Source of the DNA: Hydractinia symbiolongicarpus
Lineage: Eukaryota > Cnidaria > Hydrozoa > Anthoathecata > Hydractiniidae
Reading direction: 5' to 3'
Length of the DNA stretch: 64,000 nt
NCBI RefSeq assembly: GCF_029227915.1
Contig: NC_079881.1
Location: 29,365,501-29,429,500 of the forward strand
The notes under the pieces were generated by a model. It was not told the origin of the DNA. It saw only the letters and a list, made by a program, of their open reading frames with translations, and searched no databases. Positions within the stretch are counted from its first letter, which is position 1. Every line of letters starts with the position of its first letter. This document shows, one piece after another, positions 26,601-35,815 of this stretch. Made by a program: the position numbers and the translations under genes.

Positions 26601-29600
26601 TGGTCACCTATTCGTACCAACATCTATTTAGCGCTATATTTCTGATATTACTAAGTTGCATCGCTTTTAACTATGAAACGATTGACTGTGAGACTTATTT
26701 GAACTAACTTTGGACTGTGACCTAATAAATGTGATAAATGAGAAAATTGGACTCCAAGAAATAACATTCTTCTCAATTTGACATGATTGCCGGAACTCAG
26801 GGATTACAATGGGCGCTGTGGTACCACTTCATTTAAAAACTTAGATTAATAAGTCATTATCGCGCGCTGAAGAAATAGCAACAGTTTCAAAAACTACATT
26901 TCATTGCCTTTCTAACGGTGTCAGTTCGTTTGAGTTACAACGGTTGGGTCACATATTCGTACCAACATGTACTTAGCGATATTTTTCTCATATTACTAGG
27001 TTGCATCGCTTTTAACAGTGAAACGATTGACTGTGGGACTAAATTGAACTGATTTTGGACTGTGACCTTATAAATGCTATAAGTGAGCCAACTGGACTCC
27101 AACAAATAACATTCTTCTTAATTTGACGTAATTGCCGGACTCAGCGATTGCACTGGGCGCTGTGGTAGCGCTTTATTTAAAAGTTTAAATAAATCTGTCA
27201 TTTTTTACTGTGAGACCAATCCTAGCCGTTATTGCGCGCTGAAGAAATAGCGACAGTTTCAAAAACTACATTTTATTGACTTTCTAACGGTGTCAGTCCG
27301 TTTGAGTTTCAACGCTGGCGTCACATATTCGTACCAACATGTATTTAGCGATATTTTTTTTGATATTACTAGCTTGCATCGCTTTTAACAATGAAACGAT
27401 TGACTGTGGTACTTATTTGAACTAACTTTGGACTGTGACCTAATAAATGTGATAAATGAGAAAATTGGACTCCAAGAAATAACATTCTTCTCAATTTGAC
27501 ATGATTGCCGGAACTCAGGGATTACACTGGGCGCTGTGGTACCACTTCATTTAAAAACTTAGATTAATAAGTCATTTTTTACTGTGGGACCAATCCCAGC
27601 CGCTATCGCGCGCTGAAGAAATAGCGACAGTTTCAAAAACTACATTTTATTGACTTTCTAATGGTGTCAGTCCGTTTGAGTTACAACGGTTGTGTCACAT
27701 ATTCGTACCAACATGTATTTAGCGATATTTTGTTGATATTACTAGGTTGCATCGCTTTTAACAATGAAACGATTGACTGTGGGACTTAGTTGAACTAACT
27801 TTGGACTGTGACCAAATAAATGTGATAAATGAGAAAATTGGACTCCAAGAAATAACATTCTTCTCAATTTGACATGATTGCCGGAACTCAGCGAATACAC
27901 TTGGCGCTGTGGTAGCACTTCATTTAAAAACTTAGATTAATAAGTCATTATCGCGCGCTGAAGAAATAGCGACAGTTTCAAAAACTACATTTCATTGCCT
28001 TTCTAACGGTGTCAGTCCGTTTGAGTTACAACGGTTGGGTCACATATTCGTACCAACATGTACTTAGCGATATTTTTTTCATATTACTAGGTTGCATCGC
28101 TTTTAACAGTGAAACGATTGACTGTGGGACTAAATTGAACTGATTTTGGACTGTGACCTTATAAATGCTATAAGTGAGCCAACTGGACTCCAACAAATAA
28201 CATTGTTCTTAATTTGGCATAATTGCCGGACTCAGCGATTGCACTGGGCGCTGTGGTAGCGCTTTATTTAAAAGTTTAAATAAATCTGTCATATTTTACT
28301 GTGGGACCAATCCTAGCCGTTATTGCGCGCTGAAGAAATAGCGACAGTTTCAAAAACTACATTTTATTGACTTTCTAACGGTGTCAGTCCGTTTGAGTTT
28401 CAACGCTGGCGTCACATATTCGTACCAACATGTATTTAGCGATATTTTTTTTGATATTAATAGGTTGCATCGCTTTTACAATGAAACGATTGACTGTGGT
28501 ACTTATTTGAACTAACTTTGGACTGTGACCTAATAAATGTGATAAATGAGAAAATTGGATTCCAAGAAATAACATTCTTCTCAATTTGACATGATCGCCG
28601 AAACTCAGGGATTACACTGGGTGCTGTGGTACCACTTCATTTAAAAACTTAGATTAATAAGTCATTTTTTACTGTGGGACCAATCCTAGCCGTTATTGCG
28701 CGCTGAAAAAATAGCGACAGTTTCAAAAACTACATTTTATTGACTTTCTAACGGTGTCAGTCCGTTTGAGTTTCAACGCTGGCGTCACATATTCGTACCA
28801 ACATGTATTTAGCGATATTTTTTTTGATATTAATAGGTTGCATCGCTTTTAACAATGAAACGATTGACTGTGGTACTTATTTGAACTAACTTTGGACTGT
28901 GACCTAATAAATGTGATAAATGAGAAAATTGGACTCCAAGAAATAACATTCTTCTCAATTTGACATGATTGCCGGAACTCAGGGATTACACTGGGCGCTG
29001 TGGTACCACTTCATTTAAAAACTTAGATTAATAAGTCATTTTTTACTAAGGGACCAATCCCATCCGTTATCGCGCGCTGAAGAAATAGCGACAGTTTCAA
29101 AAACTACATTTTATTGACTTTCTAATGGTGTCAGTCCGTTTGAGTTACAACGGTTGTGTCACATATTCGTACCAACATGTATTTAACGATATTTTTTTTG
29201 ATATTACTAGGTTGCATCGCTTTTAACAATGAAACGATTGACTGTGGGACTTAGTTGAACTAACTTTGGACTGTGACCAAATAAATGTGATAAATGAGAA
29301 AATTGGACTCCAAGAAATAACATTCTTCTCAATTTGACATGATTGCCGGAACTCAGCGATTACACTGAGCGCTGCGGTAGCACTTCATTTAAAAACTTAG
29401 ATTAATAAGTCATTATCGCGCGCTGAAGAAATAGCGGCAGTTTCAAAAACTACATTTCATTGACTTTCTAACGGTGTCAGTCCGCTTGAGTTGCGACGGT
29501 TTGGTCGCATACTCGTACCAACATGTATTTAGCGCTATTTTTCTAATACTACTAGGTTGCATCGCTTTTAACTATGAAACGATTGACTGTGGGACTTATT

Positions 29601-30984
29601 TGAACTAACTTTGGACTGTCACCTGATAAATGTGATAAAGGAGAAAATTGGACTCCAAGAAATAACATTCTTCTTAATTTGACATGATTGCCGAAACTCA
29701 GCGATTACACTGGGCGCTGTGGTAGCGCTTCATTAAAAAGTTTAGATAAATAAGTCATGCTTTACTGTGGGACCAATCCTAGACGTTATCGCGCGCTGAA
29801 GAACTATCGACAGTTTCATAAACTACATTTCATTGACTTTCTAACGGTGTCAGTCCGTTTGAGTTACAACGGTTGGGTCACATATTCGTACCAACATGTA
29901 TTTAGCGATATTTTTGTTTAAAATTACTAGCTTGCATCGCTTTTAACAATGAAACAAATGATTGTGGGACTTAATTGAACAAACTTTGGACTGTGACCTG
30001 ATAAATGTGATAAATGAGACAATTGGACTCCAAGAAATAACATTCTTCTTAATTTGACGTGATTGCCAGAACTCAGCGATTACACTGGGCGCTGTTGTAG
30101 CGCTTTATTTAACAATTTGGATAAATAAGTCATCATTTACTGTGGAACCAATCCTATCCCTTATCGAGCGCTGAAGAAATAGCGACAGTTTCAAAAACTA
30201 CATTTCATTGACTTTCTAACAGTGTCAGTCTGTTTGAGTTACAACGGTTTGGTCACCTATTCGTACCAACATGTATTTAGCGCTATTTTTCTGATATTAC
30301 TAAGTTGCATCGCTTTTAACTATGAAACGATTGACTGTGGGACTTGATTGAACTAACTTTGGACTGTGACCTAATAAATGTGATAAATGAGAAAATTAGA
30401 CTCCAAGAAATAACATTCTTCTCAATTTGACATGATTGCCGGAACTCAGCGATTACACTGGGCGCTGTGGTAGCACTTCTTTAAACACTTAGATAAATAA
30501 GTCATTTTTTACTGTGGGACCAATCCCAGCCGTTATCTCCCGCTGAGGAAATAGCGACAGTTTCAAAAACTATATTTTATTGACTTTCTAATGGTGTCAG
30601 TCCGTTTGAGTTACAACGGTTGTGTCACATATTCGTACCAACATGTATTTAGCGATATTTTTTTGATATTACTAGGTTGCATCGCTTTTAACAATGAAAC
30701 GATTGACTGTGGGACTTAGTTGAACTAACTTTTTACTGTGACCTAATGAATGTGATAAATGAGAAAATTGGACTCCAAGAAATAACATTCTTCTCAATTT
30801 GACATGATTGCCGGAACTCAGCGATTACACTGGGCGGTGTGGTAGCACTTCATTTAAAAACTTAGATTAATAAGTCATTATCGCGCGCTGAAGAAATAGC
30901 GACAGTTTCAAAAACTACATTTCATTGACTTTCTAACGGTGTCAGTCCGTTTAAGTTACGACGGTTTGGTCGCATACTCGTACC

Positions 30985-30989
30985 AACAT
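30985..30989 (+). repeat. Left target-site duplication of the LINE (AACAT)
   Basis: The satellite sequence CGTACCAACAT stops here, and element sequence begins at 30990. The same AACAT resumes at 35813-35817 and leads into GTATTTAGCGC, the normal continuation of the monomer. Two of the five bases are A and merge with the poly(A) tail, so the duplication could be as short as 3 bp. Confidence 0.8.
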
Positions 30990-30990
30990 C

Positions 30991-31014
30991 GTTGAAGATG
31001 GCGTTGAAGATGGC
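30991..31014 (+). repeat. 12-bp tandem repeat at the LINE 5' end
   Basis: GTTGAAGATGGC occurs twice in direct succession (30991-31002 and 31003-31014), starting one base inside the element. Each copy carries an in-frame ATG (30998 and 31010). The repeat may be a promoter duplication or a product of template jumping at the end of reverse transcription. Confidence 0.8.
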
Positions 31015-32401
31015 GGCAGGACGTGATCTTTCACAAGGGGAGATAGAAAATCGCATTCTAGAATCTATAAATGTTATACGAACGGCAAAGAAGAAAAAAG
31101 TAACACTACATAATATACTTAAGTTTATTAGTAAAGGTACGTGCTCTGTTTCTGAAAGTAGGATAAAAGATGCTTTGGAAAACCTAGAGAAGTGCAAAAT
31201 GATTTATAAGAAGGGACTTGACGCAGATGCTTCGTATTTTTATACTGATACTAGTACGTATATGGAATTATCTGTGACATCGCCAAACACTGGAAACGAA
31301 ATTGTTACAGGTACGAAAGAACAAAATACTACTCTCGATGAGTTTGGTAATTTTGACATGATGTTGGATGAGACGCTCACAAAAATGAAAAATAAATCTA
31401 TAGTGGATACGTTTTTCCCATGTACACCATCTCCAGGACGTTTTAAATTTAGTAAGGGCATTGGCAAAAACGCACTTCTGCCAGAGGACTACCTACATGA
31501 TGAGGTAATATTTTTACGTAAAGAGCTTGACAATAAACAAAAAGTTATTGACAGTTTGTTGTTACTTCTCGAGAAAAAGTCCACCATTTTGAATTATCAA
31601 GGAAAAAATTCTACATTGGAATCGGATAAATCTGCTAATGTTGTTGTAAATGATTCGGCAATTAATTTAAAGAGAAGTATTCCCACAGGAACGGAACAAG
31701 TCGATTTAACTATACAAACATGTGAACAGCAATTAGCAAATTACAGAAAGAAATGTCATAGTAATTATTATTCAAACGTAAACGTGAAAAGTATCACAAC
31801 AACTGAGAAAAATAATGTTGTTTTAGAAGATAGTTTTGTTGTAAATAAAGAGAATAGTTATGTTGTAAATAACGAAGACGAAAGTAAAGAAGATGAATCG
31901 GTAATTTCATGGAAACCCGGTACAACACTCGTTGTCGGTGATTCAATGTTGTACGGACTTGATGAACAAAGAATGTCAGCACGTCGTAACGTTAAAGTTC
32001 GTTCATTCCCTGGAGCGAGGGTAGAAGACATGTTTCATTATGTAAAGCCTCTGTTACAAAAGAAACCGGACAAAATAATTCTACATGTTGGAACCAACAA
32101 TACTATTAATGAAACCTCGCGACTGATTTTGGACAAACTATTGAGTTTGAAGACTTTTATTAACACCAAACTTCCTAGATGTAAAGTGATTTTTTCGTCC
32201 GTGATTAAAAGAACTGATAATGCAAAAGCCGCAGTAACGGTAAGCCATTTGAATAGGCATTTAAAAGAACTGTCTCTGAATGTTATTGATAATGACAATA
32301 TTTCATCTGAATGTCTTGGGAAAAAAGGGTTACATTTGAATGGGTTGGGGGCAGGGAAATTAGCTGTAAATTTTATTAGAAAAATGAAATCTCGAGATTG
32401 A
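30998..32401 (+). CDS. LINE ORF1 protein with C-terminal SGNH-hydrolase (esterase) domain
   Basis: 467 residues from the first in-frame ATG; a second ATG four codons later (31010) is equally plausible. The two codons before 30998 (TTG AAG) are open but not an animal start. Residues about 8-85 form a compact basic, helix-rich region (KKKKVTLHNILKFI; RIKDALENLEKCKMIYKK) that resembles a winged helix. Residues about 160-198 (EVIFLRKELDNKQKVIDSLL) are a likely coiled coil for self-association. A low-complexity acidic linker follows (about 270-305). Residues about 308-465 are an SGNH hydrolase domain: GDS at 314-316 with nucleophile Ser316, PGAR at 338-341, GTN at 365-367 and GLHLN at 444-448 with the catalytic His. 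SGNH domains occur in ORF1 of CR1/L2-type LINEs, where the protein is thought to bind RNA and perhaps membranes. The frame is intact and all catalytic blocks are present. It ends at a UGA directly followed, in the same frame, by ORF2. Confidence 0.92.
   Translation: MALKMAAGRDLSQGEIENRILESINVIRTAKKKKVTLHNILKFISKGTCSVSESRIKDALENLEKCKMIYKKGLDADASYFYTDTSTYMELSVTSPNTGNEIVTGTKEQNTTLDEFGNFDMMLDETLTKMKNKSIVDTFFPCTPSPGRFKFSKGIGKNALLPEDYLHDEVIFLRKELDNKQKVIDSLLLLLEKKSTILNYQGKNSTLESDKSANVVVNDSAINLKRSIPTGTEQVDLTIQTCEQQLANYRKKCHSNYYSNVNVKSITTTEKNNVVLEDSFVVNKENSYVVNNEDESKEDESVISWKPGTTLVVGDSMLYGLDEQRMSARRNVKVRSFPGARVEDMFHYVKPLLQKKPDKIILHVGTNNTINETSRLILDKLLSLKTFINTKLPRCKVIFSSVIKRTDNAKAAVTVSHLNRHLKELSLNVIDNDNISSECLGKKGLHLNGLGAGKLAVNFIRKMKSRD
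31007..31017 (+). promoter_or_regulatory. YY1-like motif at the LINE 5' end
   Basis: AAGATGGCGGC matches the well-known YY1 recognition core (AAnATGGCGGC) base for base. It lies 18-28 nt from the element's 5' end and overlaps the second possible ORF1 start codon. In mammalian LINE-1 a YY1 site at a similar distance from the 5' end directs accurate transcription initiation. A similar role here is an inference by analogy, and GATGGCGGC is also simply a good start-codon context encoding MAA. Confidence 0.45.
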
Positions 32402-32403
32402 TG
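32399..32403 (+). promoter_or_regulatory. In-frame UGA between ORF1 and ORF2, overlapping an out-of-frame AUG (UGAUG)
   Basis: The ORF1 stop TGA (32399-32401) is the only stop between ORF1 and ORF2, which share one frame: reading continues TGT CAG GAA TAT and stays open to 35405. The A of TGA also begins an ATG (32401-32403), giving TGATG. That ATG is in a different frame and stops after 10 codons at 32431-32433. Reinitiation at TGATG, as proposed for some other LINEs, therefore does not give ORF2 here without a frameshift. Readthrough of the UGA would give a fusion of about 1469 residues. Confidence 0.75.
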
Positions 32404-35400
32404 TCAGGAATATTCTGCAAAAGACAATGTTGAACTACCAGTAAACTGCAGTGTGGAAAATATCTTGGGTAAAAACAATTACGAGAATGCAAAAAAGTTT
32501 CTTGACAATTTGAGATCACAAAACATAAATAGACTAATTTTTGGGCATGTTAATATCAATTCACTACGAAATAAGTTTGAGCCTCTTATTGATCAAGTTA
32601 ATAGAAACCTTGATCTCTTTTTAATTTCAGAGACAAAATTAAATGAATCATTTCCTACTAATCAGTTTTTGATTCAAGGCTATAATGCATACCGTTTCGA
32701 CAGAAATGGCAATGGGGGAGGAATGATTCTCTATGTACGAAATGATATTCCCTCAAAACTTTTAAAACCCAAATGTGAAAGTAGTGAGCTTGAAACTTTT
32801 TATATTGAACTAAATTTAAGAAGCAAAAAATGGTTAGTTGTGTGTTTATATAACCCAAAAACTAATCTTATTGCTCAAAACTTAAACCACATAAGTAAAA
32901 ACATTGATTCGTTTTCCTGCAAATATGAGAACTATGTAATACTGGGTGATTTTAACGCTGAAATTAGCAATCTACATGTAAATGAATTTTTAACAACATA
33001 TAAACTTAACTCTTTAATAAAAGAGCCTACATGCTTCAAAAGCATAGATAACCCTACAAACATAGATCTCATCTTAACAAACCACCCAGGATCTTTTTGT
33101 CACTCCAGGGCTATTGAAACAGGCTTGTCTGATTTTCATAAATTGACAATGACTGTTTTAAAAGCCAACTTTGCTAAACGAAAACCAAAAATTATAAATT
33201 ATAGAGCATATCGGAATTTCAATAATGTAAATTTCCGCCATGATATAATGGGTGCTCTAAATGATGACAAAAATCTCGATGATTTTAAAATGTTTGAAAA
33301 TTTCAAAAACAGTGTTTTAAGCATCTTAGATAATCATGCTCCTCGAAAGAAAAGGTATGTACGTCATAATCAGGCAGCTTTTATGAGTAAAGAAATAAAC
33401 AAGGCAATTATGAAGAGATCAAAACTTTTAAATAAGCATAGGAAGGATAAAACTCCAGAGAGTAAATTAGCATACAATAAACAAAGGAATTTTTGTGTTT
33501 CACTAATAAGAAAAAGTAAATACAAATTCTTCAACAACCTTAATGTTAAAAATATAACTGACAATAGGTTATTCTGGAAAACAGTAAAACCATGTTTCTC
33601 TAACAAGACAGTTACAAGTGAAAATATTACCTTAGTTGAAAATGGGACTACAATATCTCATGATAAAGATATTACTGAAATATTCAACAATTATTTTGGC
33701 AGTGTTGTTGAAAATTTAGGCATAAAGTCATCAAATATACAACCTTCAAGTAATGAAAACAGACCCAAAGATCAAATAAATTCGATAATATATAAATATA
33801 AATCTCATCCTAGTGTAGAAAAGATAAGAAAAAGCGCAAAAAGCAACACAAAATTTTCTTTTAAACAAACTGCATTTGAAGATGTTGAAAAATACATTCG
33901 AAAACTTGATCCAAAAAAGGCGCAGCAAAAAGATGATATTCCTACTAACATCATCAAAGAAAACAGTGATATTTTTAGCCAATTCATTACTGAAAATTTT
34001 AATCAATCGTTAAAAAGTTCTGAATTTCCAACATCTTTGAAAAACGCAGATATTACTCCTACACACAAAAAAGGACTGCGCACTGAAAAGGCGAACTATA
34101 GACCTGTAAGCGTCCTATCGAACATCTCAAAAATCTATGAAAGATGCATGTATGACCAAATATACACCTTCTTCGAGCCATTATTTTCGAAACTTCAATT
34201 TGGTTTTCGCAAGGGGCACAGTTCACAACAATGCCTCATAAGTATGATTGAAAAATGGAAAAACAGTCTTGACAAAGGTGGCACATTTGGAGCGCTTTTA
34301 ACTGATTTGTCTAAGGCATTTGACTGCATACCACACGAGCTATTACTAGCAAAACTTCATGCATATGGCTTTGATATGAACTCTTTGCTGTTTATAAAAT
34401 CGTACCTAATTGACAGGAAACAGCGAGTGCGTATAAATAACAATTATAGTACATGGAAAAAAATAAAATACGGCGTACCGCAAGGATCAATTTTGGGTCC
34501 TTTGCTTTTCAATATATTTTTATGCGACCTTTTCCTTTTTGTCCCATATATGGACATTGTCAACTATGCTGATGATACAACCCCATTTTCAATAGGAAAG
34601 AATATCAACGAAGTTGTTGAAAAGATTGAATATGCAGCAATTATAATATTTACTTGGTTTGAAAATAACGGTATGAAAGCCAACCCAGAAAAATCACATT
34701 TTTTTACTAACAAAACTGATGTACGATTAAAAGTTTGTGATGAACTTCTAAACAATTCTCAAACTGAGAAACTGCTTGGTATAACCATAGACCACAAACT
34801 TTCTTTCGAGGAACATGTTAATCAGCTCTGTAACAAGGCAGGCCAGAAAGTTAGTGCGCTTGCAAGGTTATCTTCCTTCATGACATTAGACCAGCGAAAG
34901 CTGATTATTAATGCTTTTGTCACTAGTCATTTTTCGTACTGTCCATTAGTATGGATGTTTCACAGTCGTAAATTAAACAATAGGATAAACCATATACATG
35001 AAAGAGCACTAAGAATTATCTATCAAGACTATCAATCCTCATTTGAAGAGCTTTTATCAAAAAATGGGAGCGTTACAATTCACCAAACGAACTTACGCAT
35101 CCTTGTTACTGAGCTGTATAAAGCTAAAACAAAAACAGGTCCAGAAATGTTGAATGAAATTTTTATTTTTCCTGAACCAGTGTATAATTTGAGGAAGGAC
35201 AAACTTAAGAGTAACAAAATATTTTCAGTGAGATATGGGATCGAAACACTGTCTAATGTTGGGTTAAAGCTTTGGAACTCTTTGCCTAACGAGTATCGGA
35301 ACGCTGGTACTTTAATTGAGTTTAGAAACAAAATAAGAAACTGGATTCCAAACCATTGTCCTTGCAGAATATGCAAAACTTTTATACCTGAATTAGGTTT

Positions 35401-35407
35401 TCTTTAG
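32402..35407 (+). CDS. LINE ORF2 protein: AP endonuclease and reverse transcriptase
   Basis: The frame is open for 1001 codons from just after the ORF1 stop. There is no in-frame ATG until 32723. I number residues from the GTG at 32453 (984 aa). Residues about 28-232 are an exonuclease-endonuclease-phosphatase domain: HVNINSLRNK, LISE with catalytic Glu60, GGGMILYV, GDFN at 165-168, and SDFH at 226-229. It would nick the target DNA. Residues about 520-800 are reverse transcriptase: NYRPVSVLSNISKIYE, QFGFRKGHSS, motif A LLTDLSKAFD with Asp618, motif B GVPQGSILGPLLFN from 674, motif C YADD at 705-708, then KLLGITID. A thumb-like region follows (SYCPLVWMFHSR). The C-terminus ends in CPCRICKTF, a small Cys cluster. 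No RNase H is seen. All catalytic residues are present and there is no frameshift. The ATG at 32723 (residue 91) would remove Glu60, so a functional protein must start upstream, by readthrough or at a non-AUG codon. Confidence 0.93.
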   Translation, partial: CQEYSAKDNVELPVNCSVENILGKNNYENAKKFLDNLRSQNINRLIFGHVNINSLRNKFEPLIDQVNRNLDLFLISETKLNESFPTNQFLIQGYNAYRFDRNGNGGGMILYVRNDIPSKLLKPKCESSELETFYIELNLRSKKWLVVCLYNPKTNLIAQNLNHISKNIDSFSCKYENYVILGDFNAEISNLHVNEFLTTYKLNSLIKEPTCFKSIDNPTNIDLILTNHPGSFCHSRAIETGLSDFHKLTMTVLKANFAKRKPKIINYRAYRNFNNVNFRHDIMGALNDDKNLDDFKMFENFKNSVLSILDNHAPRKKRYVRHNQAAFMSKEINKAIMKRSKLLNKHRKDKTPESKLAYNKQRNFCVSLIRKSKYKFFNNLNVKNITDNRLFWKTVKPCFSNKTVTSENITLVENGTTISHDKDITEIFNNYFGSVVENLGIKSSNIQPSSNENRPKDQINSIIYKYKSHPSVEKIRKSAKSNTKFSFKQTAFEDVEKYIRKLDPKKAQQKDDIPTNIIKENSDIFSQFITENFNQSLKSSEFPTSLKNADITPTHKKGLRTEKANYRPVSVLSNISKIYERCMYDQIYTFFEPLFSKLQFGFRKGHSSQQCLISMIEKWKNSLDKGGTFGALLTDLSKAFDCIPHELLLAKLHAYGFDMNSLLFIKSYLIDRKQRVRINNNYSTWKKIKYGVPQGSILGPLLFNIFLCDLFLFVPYMDIVNYADDTTPFSIGKNINEVVEKIEYAAIIIFTWFENNGMKANPEKSHFFTNKTDVRLKVCDELLNNSQTEKLLGITIDHKLSFEEHVNQLCNKAGQKVSALARLSSFMTLDQRKLIINAFVTSHFSYCPLVWMFHSRKLNNRINHIHERALRIIYQDYQSSFEELLSKNGSVTIHQTNLRILVTELYKAKTKTGPEMLNEIFIFPEPVYNLRKDKLKSNKIFSVRYGIETLSNVGLKLWNSLPNEYRNAGTLIEFRNKIRNWIPNHCPCRICKTFIPELGFL

Positions 35408-35776
35408 TTTCCCCGTTGTCTTCCTTTGCCAGTTGTGGAGCGGGAACTCAGTTAAACATGTCTTGCGGTGCGACGGTTTAGGTGGGGTGGTATCATATGA
35501 GAATATTCTAGCCTTATTATCTGGTTGTATATTATTTTCTCTCGACCCCTGCCTGGGAAATTTGACTGAGTTCCTGGAACCACCACTACATAGCCTTGAC
35601 ATATTTTTGACATATTATTTATATTATTTAAAAGACTTAAAAAAAAAAATGGTATATACGGTATTCCTTATAGATTTTTTATATTCAGTTATTTATTGTT
35701 TTTAATGTTTTTAAAGTTGACTTTAATTAGCCTCAGAGCTACATTTTCTTGTAAATTTGTCAACTATAAATAAATT

Positions 35777-35780
<4 letters not shown>
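35408..35780 (+). other. LINE 3' UTR with a long inverted repeat
   Basis: AT-rich untranslated tail between the ORF2 stop and the poly(A). GGAACTCAGTTAAA (35443-35456) and TTTGACTGAGTTCC (35561-35574) are complementary over 14 positions if one G-U pair is allowed, and would close a loop of about 104 nt in RNA. Such stems can serve as recognition sites for the element's own reverse transcriptase; that role is inferred. A 90-codon frame at 35433-35705 lacks a convincing start and is probably chance. Confidence 0.7.
35769..35774 (+). terminator. Polyadenylation signal of the LINE
   Basis: AATAAA in CTATAAATAAATTAATT, ending 6 nt before the A run begins. It fits the usual signal for the 3' end of an RNA polymerase II transcript, though the cleavage distance is shorter than typical because the tail starts at once. 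Confidence 0.7.

Positions 35781-35812
<32 letters not shown>
35781..35812 (+). repeat. Poly(A) tail of the LINE
   Basis: An uninterrupted run of A from 35781 to 35814, of which the last two belong equally to the AACAT duplication. The absence of any substitution supports a recent insertion. A plain poly(A) is unlike the short tandem repeats that end many CR1 and L2 elements. Confidence 0.95.

Positions 35813-35815
<3 letters not shown>

Larger units (their letters stand above)
21371..30989 (+). repeat. Satellite array, mainly 1465-bp tetramer HOR, left of the LINE
   Basis: The short-monomer junction GTCATTATCGCGCGC lies at 22104, 23569, 25040, 25760, 26853, 27944, 29409 and 30874. Intervals of 1465-1471 bp mark tetramers, 1091-1093 marks trimers and 720 marks dimers, so trimer and tetramer blocks are interleaved. 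The block from about 21.4 kb onward matches the block from about 28.7 kb at a constant offset of 7305 bp, and continues to match beyond the LINE at an offset of 12133. The array is cut at 30989 by the retrotransposon, inside the box GTACCAACATGTATTT. No host gene. Confidence 0.95.
30990..35812 (+). mobile_element. Nearly complete CR1/L2-like non-LTR retrotransposon (LINE) inserted in the satellite
   Basis: A 4.8-kb unit copied by target-primed reverse transcription. In order: an 8-nt leader, ORF1 (467 aa, SGNH esterase), a single in-frame UGA, ORF2 (endonuclease and reverse transcriptase, about 1001 codons), a 373-nt 3' UTR with AATAAA, and a long poly(A). It is flanked by AACAT duplications and lies in the same orientation as I read the satellite. 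Both reading frames are open throughout, the tail is an unbroken run of A, and a near-identical satellite paralogue lacks the element, so insertion is recent. The ORF1 esterase, the endonuclease ending SDFH and the reverse transcriptase motif GVPQGSILGPLLFN fit the CR1/L2 group as known in animals. Family assignment is by motif reading only. The 5' end may be complete or lack a few bases. Confidence 0.95.

Noticed and set aside
1-30989. CRISPR-like array of repeats
   Set aside because: The repeated unit is about 373 bp with no unique spacers, and the context is eukaryotic. It is a satellite.
30992-30997. TTG as the start of ORF1
   Set aside because: A bacterial-style start. The host is eukaryotic, so the first ATG (30998) or the next (31010) is preferred.
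32415-32451. Small hairpin (CTGCA and TGCAG) after the ORF1 UGA as a readthrough stimulator
   Set aside because: Only five base pairs with a 27-nt loop; too weak to claim. The base following the UGA is U, not the C of strong readthrough contexts.
30922-35376. Minus-strand and other-frame ORFs across the LINE (for example 31240-31467, 33746-34006, 35080-35376)
   Set aside because: Shadows of the intact plus-strand ORF1 and ORF2; no motifs of their own.
35441-35452. GGGAACTCAG in the LINE 3' UTR resembling the satellite's CGGAACTCAG box
   Set aside because: Only about 9-10 bases are shared and the flanks differ. Likely coincidence rather than satellite origin of the UTR.
35433-35705. 90-codon plus-strand frame after ORF2
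   Set aside because: Starts at a non-ATG codon, lies in the LINE 3' UTR and has no recognisable domain.
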